Shown: positions 7,757-13,823 of the stretch, piece by piece | How positions within the stretch are numbered: position 1 is the first letter of the stretch | Layout: each line of letters starts with the position of its first letter | Assembly: GCA_023818865.1 (NCBI GenBank) | Contig: JAMWDF010000037.1 | Span: 1 to 13,823, forward strand | Direction: 5' to 3' | Length of the DNA stretch: 13,823 nt | Source of the DNA: Candidatus Omnitrophota bacterium | Lineage (GTDB): Bacteria > Ratteibacteria > UBA8468 > B48-G9 > DSTR01 | The notes under the pieces: model-generated | Told to the model about the DNA's origin: nothing | Databases searched by the model: none | The model's input: the letters and a program-made list of their open reading frames with translations, nothing else | Position numbers and translations under genes: made by a program

Positions 7757-10700
7757 ATGGCAAGATTACCCTATCAAACTAATCCCAGGCACATTGGCGA
7801 GATTGCCCGGGAGTGCGGACTTGACCCGGGTTTGCTCTATCAGGTTCTGGTGAGCCTGGCAAATGAAGGATTGCTGACGGCTGGAGCAATTGATGCCGCG
7901 GCGGGTATTGTTCTAAGCGAATTAGGGTTACCAGCCTACTTTTTTCGCAACCTTTCCCGAGAAGCCTTAGCCACCCTCCTGCGCAGCACAGCCAGAACCA
8001 TCCAAGCTACCCCTACCGGTTATGTCTTGCGCAGTGAGGTTTCTGAAGTCCCCCTGGATATGGAAGGCGGGGTTCAGGTGCGGATAGCCACCCCGGTTAA
8101 CCGGGACCGAATGGAAACGGTACTTGACCCGGTGATGTCTGGCCACCGGGTAGAGTATTACCGCGGCAAACAGGGCCGTTATTTCACCTACATCATCAGG
8201 CCGGAAGCAGTCCCAGAGCTGAAAGATATTGAAAAAGGTCAGTCTGTCTTCGCTTTCAGCCAAATTACCTCTGGGCCGTCTGTCCCCCCAGAAACAAAGA
8301 CCCGCTATGAATCCTTTCTTAAGCGAGCCAGAAATTCCCCGGTTCCCTTAGTGGAAATAAGCAGAGCGGACACCGGCGAAACTCGGGTAATGTTTCTGGA
8401 AGATTTCAAGCATTCACCATTACCAGTGATCAGACGGCTGTTAGAGGAAAGCGGGATTACTCTGAACCGGGCTTACTGGGAAACTTATCGGGGTTCTTCT
8501 GGCCGAGTCCAGTCAGTCTGTTCATTGTATCTTAAAGGCCAACCGGCTGAAGGTCAACTTCAGTTAGTCCTTCGCCGGTTGAAAGACCTTTTGGCAATTC
8601 AGGTGGAAGGATTTGACCATCTTTACATTTCTGGCGCGCTTTCTTTTGAGGAATACCTTTTTGTGATGGTGGCGGCTTTTTTTCTGCATACCTTTATCCA
8701 CAAGGAGCTGCCAGTGGATAAAGAAATTATGGCGGCTTTGACCCGACCTGATCTCCGGGAAATTTTTGCCAGAAGAGTCTTCAACGCCAACCGGGCTGAA
8801 TATACCCGCTTGGGCATCAGCCAAACTTTAAAGTCTCACCCGGAACTGATCAAGCTCATTTTTTCTCTCTTTGACCGAAGATTTAACCCTGAGAAGAAAC
8901 GGCCTCCCTCACCCCGGAAAATCCAAGCTGAACTGGAGGCGTATAGAAGAAAAGTGGCCATTACTCTGGTGGAAGACACAACCGGAGCAGATATTTTTAA
9001 CTTTCTCACCCATCTGGTGAGTTGTACCTTCCGGACTAACTTTTACAAGCCAGGAAAACGCTCTTTTTCTTTCTGGCTAAGTTCAGAGGTGCTGGACCCA
9101 ACCGTTTTCCCAGGAAAGGTATACAGCGTAATTCTTGTGGTCGGTTTCCATGCTGCTGGCACCCATATGCGAGCAGGGGAGATTGCCCGGGGCGGGTTAA
9201 GACTCATCAGAGCCACTCCGACTAACTATGAGAATGTCCTGGATGAAATGCCTTTACTTAACTACGCTTTGGGGCCGGTGGCTCAGAGACTAAAACACAA
9301 AGACATCGCGGAAGATGGCGCCAAAGGCGTGATTGTTCCTGACCCGGAATATACCGGGGATGGCCAAGAGGTAATCTTGGATTACGGAGAAGGCATCTTT
9401 GACCTGATTCAGCCACACCAGAAGGTGGTTGACTATCTCAAAAGGGAGGAATTAATCTTCTTCGGGCCGGACGAAGGTACGGCTTCCTTTATGGACCTGC
9501 TGGCTGAACGCGGCCGGGCCCGGGGATATCGTCATTGGCGAACAATCTCTTCAGGGAAAAGTATTGGCTTGCCCCATGATGCCTACGGGTTGACAGCTGA
9601 CGGAAAGCTTTTCGGGTTACATAGTTACGGGAAAAAAGGGACCGGGCTGGAAATAGAAGGAGAAATGGTTACGGTTACCCAAGAGCCGAAAGAGATTTTA
9701 AGACACCTTACTGCTGGCATTAACTATAGCGGGATGACTACTACCGGAATTTTGGCCTGTCTGCGCACCCTGATTAAACATCTGTCTTGGAAAGAAGAAA
9801 CTCTCAATTTGATGATGACTGGCGGACCAGACGGTGATTTAGGTTCTAACCTGATTCTTTCCTTCCAGGGAAGAATCTGCTTAATTGTTGACTCAGGAGC
9901 AGTGCTCTTTGACCCGGAAGGCCTGGATAAGGAAGAACTGGCCAAACTGGCTTTAGCCAGACATACTTTGCCCAGATTGAATTCTTTGGCTTATCCGGAA
10001 AGAAAGCTCAGCCGAGGTGGTTTCAAAATTCCCAGACAGCCTCAGTCCTACTCTCTTCCTGATGGGTCCAAAGTGGAAGATGGTTCCTTTTTTCACCGAA
10101 ACGTCCTTTTTGACTTAGCCCTTCGGCCCTGGCTGGAAAAGGCTGGCATCAATGTTTTTATTCCCTGCGGCGGTTTCAAAGACACCATCAACGCTGGGAA
10201 TGTTTCTGCTTTCCTGTCCCTTTTCCCTCAGTTGCGTTTCATCGTGGAAGGCGCCAATGTCTTTTTTGATGAGACCTCCAGGGACTTTATCGCCAGGAAT
10301 TCCGCTATTCTTCAAATCCGGGACTTCAGCGCCAACAAAGGCGGGGTCACCTGTAGTTCTCTGGCTGAAGTTCTGCCAGCCTTTTTGTTAGGGGACGATT
10401 ACGAAAAAGCGCTATTGAAAGACTCATTCACCCGAGCTGCTTTTGTTCGGGAAATTCTGGAGATTATCCGGAAAAACTGTGAGGCGGAAACAAGGGTTCT
10501 TCTTGGTCTGCACGAAAAAACTGGTCAGTCGCTTCCTTCGCTTTCTCTTCAGACCAGCCAGTGGTTACTGACTCTCCAGGACCATCTTTACAGCAAGATG
10601 GAAATATTGCTTTCTGAAAGAGGTTTGGTGGAAAAGGTGGTGGGGACTTATGTGCCCCAGGTTCTTCTCCAGATGGTAGGTATCAGCCGCGCGGTAAAAA

Positions 10701-10855
10701 CTCTCTCCTGCCCGGACCTGGTTGCTTACCGCAATGCTCTGATTACCAAGAAACTGGCTTCCCTGGCTCTCTACCGTTACGCGCAACACTGGCAAGATTT
10801 CCTAAAGCAGGTTGAGAGCGACTGCCTGAAAGTGATTCGCTGCCTTCTGGAGTGA
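7757..10855 (+). CDS. Large NAD-dependent glutamate dehydrogenase (GDH2/GDH-115 type), 1032 aa
   Basis: It should catalyse oxidative deamination of glutamate to 2-oxoglutarate and ammonia with NAD. The catalytic half carries clear signatures: ARGGLR at 477-482, EDGAKGV with K523, FGPDEGT at 569-575, GKSIGLPHDAYGLT at 600-613 and GGPDGDLGSN at 689-698, the nucleotide-binding loop. That last motif is in the form I recall from yeast Gdh2 and related 115-kDa enzymes, unlike the GIGDMSGDVFGN form of bacterial 180-kDa enzymes. IPCGGFKDTINAGN and IVEGANVFF follow further on. The N-terminal 450 residues form the long extra domain of this class, including LPAYFFRNLSREALATLL. Length fits the class, and no truncation or frameshift is seen. 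AAGGA 4 nt before the ATG at 7757 supports the start. No signal peptide; cytoplasmic. Third gene of a plus-strand operon after two sugar-type genes. Confidence 0.9.
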   Translation: MARLPYQTNPRHIGEIARECGLDPGLLYQVLVSLANEGLLTAGAIDAAAGIVLSELGLPAYFFRNLSREALATLLRSTARTIQATPTGYVLRSEVSEVPLDMEGGVQVRIATPVNRDRMETVLDPVMSGHRVEYYRGKQGRYFTYIIRPEAVPELKDIEKGQSVFAFSQITSGPSVPPETKTRYESFLKRARNSPVPLVEISRADTGETRVMFLEDFKHSPLPVIRRLLEESGITLNRAYWETYRGSSGRVQSVCSLYLKGQPAEGQLQLVLRRLKDLLAIQVEGFDHLYISGALSFEEYLFVMVAAFFLHTFIHKELPVDKEIMAALTRPDLREIFARRVFNANRAEYTRLGISQTLKSHPELIKLIFSLFDRRFNPEKKRPPSPRKIQAELEAYRRKVAITLVEDTTGADIFNFLTHLVSCTFRTNFYKPGKRSFSFWLSSEVLDPTVFPGKVYSVILVVGFHAAGTHMRAGEIARGGLRLIRATPTNYENVLDEMPLLNYALGPVAQRLKHKDIAEDGAKGVIVPDPEYTGDGQEVILDYGEGIFDLIQPHQKVVDYLKREELIFFGPDEGTASFMDLLAERGRARGYRHWRTISSGKSIGLPHDAYGLTADGKLFGLHSYGKKGTGLEIEGEMVTVTQEPKEILRHLTAGINYSGMTTTGILACLRTLIKHLSWKEETLNLMMTGGPDGDLGSNLILSFQGRICLIVDSGAVLFDPEGLDKEELAKLALARHTLPRLNSLAYPERKLSRGGFKIPRQPQSYSLPDGSKVEDGSFFHRNVLFDLALRPWLEKAGINVFIPCGGFKDTINAGNVSAFLSLFPQLRFIVEGANVFFDETSRDFIARNSAILQIRDFSANKGGVTCSSLAEVLPAFLLGDDYEKALLKDSFTRAAFVREILEIIRKNCEAETRVLLGLHEKTGQSLPSLSLQTSQWLLTLQDHLYSKMEILLSERGLVEKVVGTYVPQVLLQMVGISRAVKTLSCPDLVAYRNALITKKLASLALYRYAQHWQDFLKQVESDCLKVIRCLLE

Positions 10856-10872
10856 GACCTACCGAGTAGGTC
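10856..10872 (+). terminator. Hairpin immediately after the dehydrogenase stop codon
   Basis: GACCTAC, loop CGA, GTAGGTC forms a perfect 7-bp stem starting on the base after the TGA. The downstream sequence is pyrimidine-rich (ttctccctttgtcttt from about 10879) but not a true T tract, so it is a weak intrinsic terminator or an RNA-end-protecting stem. Confidence 0.4.
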
Positions 10873-10914
10873 ACTAAATTCTCCCTTTGTCTTTACTAGA
10901 CTCCTTGTTGAAGA

Positions 10915-10994
10915 CCAGCCGGTTAAGGATTGACCAACTGAGACATCCGAAAGGGTAGTTTACCCTATGACAGAAAATTGTTTAACCTGGCTGG
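10915..10994. repeat. Nested inverted repeats in the convergent gap
   Basis: CCAGCCGGTTAA (10915-10926) pairs with TTAACC and GGCTGG (10982-10994), a 12-bp stem with a single bulged T at 10988. Inside lies a second perfect hairpin, AGGGTA, loop GTT, TACCCT (10952-10966). The structure is in the 167-nt space between the ends of the convergent dehydrogenase and alpha/beta hydrolase genes. It may be a bidirectional terminator, although long T tracts are absent, or another structured element. Confidence 0.45.
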
Positions 10995-11022
10995 ATGAAA
11001 CTGCCAAGCCGCCTCACTTTTC

Positions 11023-12078
11023 TTATGGTTGATGGAGATAACGGGTGAGAAGTTTATCCGGTTGCTGAAGAATTTGCTCACTTTCTTTCCTGCCAGCCAC
11101 ATACTGATTGAGAAAGGCAGCCGCATAGCGGCTGACAAGTTCAAAGATAGCCAGATTGTTCCGGACCGGCCTTTTCCAGCCAGAAGTAACCTGGTCACAG
11201 AAAGACAAATGTCCGGCATTTTTCACCCAAAGTAGGTATTTCGGCTCCGGCAATTTTCCGTAAAGTTTTTCCGCAATCGCTTCCATGGTCAAATCCCTAC
11301 CCCGCAAAGCCTTTCTTTCTAAGTCTCCCAGGAAAAGCATTGAAGGAATTTTCACCGAAGCAATTTCTTCATCCGTAAAAAGGTATCCGCCGGCGCCAGT
11401 AGAAAGTAACAAGAGGGCTTTCACCCTGGCGTCATGGTACTCCTTGAGAGTGCCTGAAACCCCCAGAGCCGTGAACCCGCCGAAAGAGTGGCCGCCCACT
11501 GCTATCTGATTCTCATCAATCAATGGAGAAAGTGGTCCGTCCCTTTTTCCTAACCACTCAAGGATCAGTTTCATTTCTTCCAGCCGGTAAACATATTTTA
11601 CCCTGTCTGAAACACTGGAAGAGGCAACCTCCCTGGCCTGATTTAAGAGGCCTTTTCGATCATAGTTCCTTACCGGTCCGGTAATTCTCACCGCGGCATC
11701 GCGGTCGTTATGGTCAGGAGCCACCACCACCCAGCCGCGGGAAGCCAGATACTCAGCCAGATAAGCATAACTGAGGCCGCTACCGCCATAACCGTGGGAA
11801 AAAACAAACACAGGATAAGGACCTTTTTCCAGACAGGGTTCGGCTTCTTCCACCACCTGGCCGGTAACAGAACCACCGTAACTGGATGACTGCGCCTTAA
11901 GACAGGCAGGGTACCAACCAGCTAACTTCAATGTTTTCTTCTGCCTACCGTCAGCGCTGAGGGAGTAAACGCGGTAGCCTATACTGAAGGTAAGTGACTC
12001 CTTCCGGTCAGGCCAGGCTGGTAATGGCCAAAAAGCAATTGGTGATAGAAAAATCAAGACCGCCAGGATTTTCAACAT
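11023..12078 (-). CDS. Exported alpha/beta hydrolase, PAF-acetylhydrolase/dienelactone-hydrolase-like, 351 aa
   Basis: An esterase- or lipase-like serine hydrolase. Residues 1-22 form a signal peptide (MLKILAVLIFLSPIAFWPLP) with a cleavage site probably near AWPD, so it acts outside the cytoplasm. The catalytic core is complete: oxyanion loop FSHGYGGS (93-100), PDHNDRD (121-127), nucleophile elbow GGHSFGG (195-201) with Ser198, a probable acid Asp252 in LFLGDLE, and His290 in NAGHLSF. The wide spacing and the first half resemble platelet-activating-factor acetylhydrolase II and related bacterial dienelactone-hydrolase-like proteins. Three cysteines (59, 82, 294) could form a disulphide after export. 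It starts only 8 nt after the PHP gene stop codon, with a poor Shine-Dalgarno, so translation is probably coupled. Its substrate is unknown; an acyl ester is the safest inference. Confidence 0.8.
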   Translation of the reverse strand: MLKILAVLIFLSPIAFWPLPAWPDRKESLTFSIGYRVYSLSADGRQKKTLKLAGWYPACLKAQSSSYGGSVTGQVVEEAEPCLEKGPYPVFVFSHGYGGSGLSYAYLAEYLASRGWVVVAPDHNDRDAAVRITGPVRNYDRKGLLNQAREVASSSVSDRVKYVYRLEEMKLILEWLGKRDGPLSPLIDENQIAVGGHSFGGFTALGVSGTLKEYHDARVKALLLLSTGAGGYLFTDEEIASVKIPSMLFLGDLERKALRGRDLTMEAIAEKLYGKLPEPKYLLWVKNAGHLSFCDQVTSGWKRPVRNNLAIFELVSRYAAAFLNQYVAGRKESEQILQQPDKLLTRYLHQP

Positions 12079-12086
12079 TCCAAAAG

Positions 12087-12962
12087 TCAGACCTGGTTAA
12101 AATAAAAGGGATTGGTCCAGGCAAAGCGGTGGTGGTGGTCCACAGCTTCAATCCTTAAATAGCGTTCAGTACCGGTGAGCTCATACTCAGCCTTATCTAT
12201 CTCCTGGCCGCACCCGGAAACGCGCTCACCCTGGGCATTCTGGCTAATGAACCTGATTTCTTGAACTGGACTGGTATGAACAGTTAGCCTGTCGCCGAGG
12301 AAAGAAACTTCGTGGATAGTAACACCGGTAGAAGAGTAAAAATCACCCCGCCTGATTGCCTGGAGGAGGCTACCAACATCCAGAGATTCAGCCTTTGCCA
12401 TGACCCAGCTACCTATCAGGTCATCTTCCATTGTCTGCCTAGGACGGTGATGGGCATCATCCACCGCCACGCCGAATAACTGCCGACCGCTCTGAAGCAG
12501 TTCATCCCAGTGCACTGAAGAAAAACCCTTTCCTTTGGTAATCTGGCAAACATTGTTGTAAATCTCCAGATGAGAAAAACCCTGGAGAGCCATCAGGTCC
12601 CCTGAGGTAATTCCTGACCAGTAAGGGTGAGCCATAATCGGTATTCCTCCTTCCTGGTTGATGGCGTCAATAATTTCCTGGGGACTTTTGATGCTTTGAG
12701 GGAGAAGACGGTTTACCCCCAGCGCCACAATGTGGTAAACACCACTATGGTATTCCACTGCTGGTATGGTGATAAAGTTATCATAGGATAGGTTCACCTG
12801 GGTAAAATTCCAGTGGTCTGTCAAAGCCACAAACTGGTAGCCTGCCTGATAGTAAAAAGAACATATTTCCTCAGGGGCCAAGGTGCCATCAGAAAAATTA
12901 GTGTGAAGATGAAGATTACCCCGGTACCAATTCCCCTTTTTGCCAAAAACGCTTATATTCAT
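12087..12962 (-). CDS. PHP-domain metallohydrolase, CehA/McbA type, 291 aa
   Basis: The metal-binding motifs of the polymerase and histidinol phosphatase (PHP) fold are in order: HLHTNFSDG with H18, H20 and D25, LTDH with D49 and H50, VEYHSGVYH with E70 and H77, AHP with H112, and VDDAHH with D168, D169 and H171. These would bind two or three divalent metals and hydrolyse a phosphoester or similar bond. The tail, ending AWTNPFYF, matches the C-terminal strand block common in CehA/McbA-like PHP proteins. No signal peptide is seen, so it is likely cytoplasmic. AGGAG lies 4 nt before the ATG. The gene sits 30 nt after the secretion ATPase gene and 8 nt before the exported hydrolase, so it belongs to the same operon. 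The substrate cannot be told from sequence. Confidence 0.85.
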   Translation of the reverse strand: MNISVFGKKGNWYRGNLHLHTNFSDGTLAPEEICSFYYQAGYQFVALTDHWNFTQVNLSYDNFITIPAVEYHSGVYHIVALGVNRLLPQSIKSPQEIIDAINQEGGIPIMAHPYWSGITSGDLMALQGFSHLEIYNNVCQITKGKGFSSVHWDELLQSGRQLFGVAVDDAHHRPRQTMEDDLIGSWVMAKAESLDVGSLLQAIRRGDFYSSTGVTIHEVSFLGDRLTVHTSPVQEIRFISQNAQGERVSGCGQEIDKAEYELTGTERYLRIEAVDHHHRFAWTNPFYFNQV

Positions 12963-12966
12963 TTCT

Positions 12967-12971
12967 CTCCT
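12967..12971 (-). promoter_or_regulatory. Ribosome binding site of the PHP gene
   Basis: AGGAG on the minus strand, 4 nt before the ATG at 12962, in the 30-nt gap after the ATPase stop codon. No promoter-like sequence fits in this gap, so the gene probably depends on read-through from the ATPase gene. Confidence 0.65.
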
Positions 12972-12992
12972 CTTTCTCTGCTTTCTCCTGCT

Positions 12993-13823
12993 TCACTCAT
13001 CCTCTTTCTTGGTGGTATAAATTACTTCCCCAATGGTAGTAAGTCCAGATATTACTTTACAAATGCCGTCTTCACGCAGGGTTTTCATTCCCGCTGCCCT
13101 GGCGGCTTCCCGGAGAGCCGTCACTGAAGGATTCCTTACAGTTAGCCGTCTGATTTCCTCGTTCATCACCATCAATTCGTAAAGACCAGTGCGGCCAGCA
13201 AACCCGGTACCTTTGCACCGGTGACATCCCTTCCCCCGGGCATAACGAATATCTTGGCCCACCAGGTCAGGGGAAAGTTCCTTCACTTCTTCCGGAGAAG
13301 CTCGGTAAAATTCTCGGCAATGAGGACAGATTGTGCGGACCAGCCGCTGGTTCAACACGCCGATTAGCGACGCACTTACCAGATACGATTCCACTCCCAT
13401 ATCCAGTAACCGGATGACCGCCCCTGGCGCAGTATTGGTATGGAGGGTGGACAGAACTAACTGGCCAGTCTGAGCCGCCCGGAAAGCAATGGAAGCAGTT
13501 TCTAGGTCCCGAATTTCACCAATCATAACCACATTCGGGTCTTGCCTAAGAATTGACCTCAAAGCTGCGGCAAAGGTCAAGCCAGCTTTAGGATTAATCT
13601 GAGTTTGGTCAACATTCTTCAGATGATATTCCACCGGGTCTTCCACGGTCATAATCTTGCGGTGGATACTATCTAATTCGTTCAAGGAAGAATAAAGAGT
13701 GGTTGTTTTTCCACTTCCAGTTGGCCCAGTAACCAGTAGCATCCCGTAAGGCTCATCCAGTAGCATCCGCCAACGGTGTAATATCTCTGGCAGAAAACCA
13801 AGCTGTTCCAGGCCGGAAAGAAT
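12993..13823 (-). CDS. GspE/PulE/PilB-family secretion or type IV pilus ATPase, 5'-truncated by window edge
   Basis: This is the C-terminal 276 residues of the cytoplasmic hexameric ATPase that powers type II secretion or type IV pilus assembly. The frame is open to the right edge (first visible residues ILSGLEQLGF), so the N-terminal domains are outside the window. Motifs in order are Walker A TGPTGSGKTT, the Asp box TVEDPVEYH, DQTQINPKAGLTF, Walker B VVMIGEIRD, and the His box GQLVLSTLHTN. A four-cysteine zinc site follows: CPHC and then CHRC, followed by KGTGFAGRTGLYE. The end, GLTTIGEVIYTT, is the usual family C-terminus, so the stop at 12993 is natural. The DLETASIA and TLHTNTAPGAVIRLLDMG segments lean slightly to GspE over PilB, but the two cannot be separated without the N-terminus and neighbours. 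It is followed at 30 nt by the PHP gene. Confidence 0.93.
   Translation of the reverse strand: MLSGLEQLGFLPEILHRWRMLLDEPYGMLLVTGPTGSGKTTTLYSSLNELDSIHRKIMTVEDPVEYHLKNVDQTQINPKAGLTFAAALRSILRQDPNVVMIGEIRDLETASIAFRAAQTGQLVLSTLHTNTAPGAVIRLLDMGVESYLVSASLIGVLNQRLVRTICPHCREFYRASPEEVKELSPDLVGQDIRYARGKGCHRCKGTGFAGRTGLYELMVMNEEIRRLTVRNPSVTALREAARAAGMKTLREDGICKVISGLTTIGEVIYTTKKEDE

Noticed and set aside
7757..7900. Helix-turn-helix-like N-terminus of the glutamate dehydrogenase (IGEIARECGLDPGLLYQVL)
   Set aside because: The length and helical pattern fit the normal N-terminal extension of large glutamate dehydrogenases; there is no other evidence of DNA binding.
12813..13127. A plus-strand frame spanning the PHP/ATPase junction
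   Set aside because: Both genes beneath it have complete motif sets on the other strand; the hydrophobic look of this frame is a by-product.

Overview
The window comes from a bacterial chromosome and shows no IS element, phage gene, tRNA, rRNA or CRISPR array. Base composition looks balanced and genes are closely packed in three strand-coherent groups. Large exported proteins with a CBM9-like domain and a DUF6067/GH123-like region, a planctomycete-style BNR/sialidase-like protein, and an uncommon large NAD-glutamate dehydrogenase together suggest an uncultured bacterium of the PVC superphylum or a related candidate phylum (Omnitrophota, Planctomycetota or Lentisphaerota type). This placement is an inference from gene content; no marker gene is present.

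Left block, minus strand, 1-5261, transcribed leftwards: a sialidase-like beta-propeller protein with no signal peptide, then a very large exported CBM9/DUF6067 glycoside-hydrolase-like protein, then an exported protein with a carbohydrate-binding-like domain cut by the window edge. A good sigma70-like promoter lies just upstream of the large gene, so the last two genes probably form their own transcription unit.

Middle block, plus strand, 5511-10855, transcribed rightwards from a 249-nt divergent intergenic region: a cytoplasmic six-hairpin-glycosidase-like protein, an aldo/keto-reductase-fold protein that seems to lack the catalytic tetrad, and a 1032-residue NAD-dependent glutamate dehydrogenase of the GDH2/GDH-115 type. 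Gaps of 44 and 21 nt suggest one operon, with a small hairpin right after the last stop codon.

Right block, minus strand, 11023-13823: a 5'-truncated GspE/PilB-type secretion or pilus ATPase, a CehA/McbA-type PHP metallohydrolase, and an exported alpha/beta hydrolase, spaced 30 and 8 nt apart. The convergent gap between the middle and right blocks contains nested inverted repeats.

The left and middle blocks read as a carbohydrate-use locus: two proteins outside the cytoplasm bind or cut a polysaccharide, and cytoplasmic proteins (glycosidase-like, propeller, AKR-fold) process the products. No transporter or regulator lies in the window. The substrate cannot be told from sequence alone. The link to glutamate dehydrogenase is positional only.
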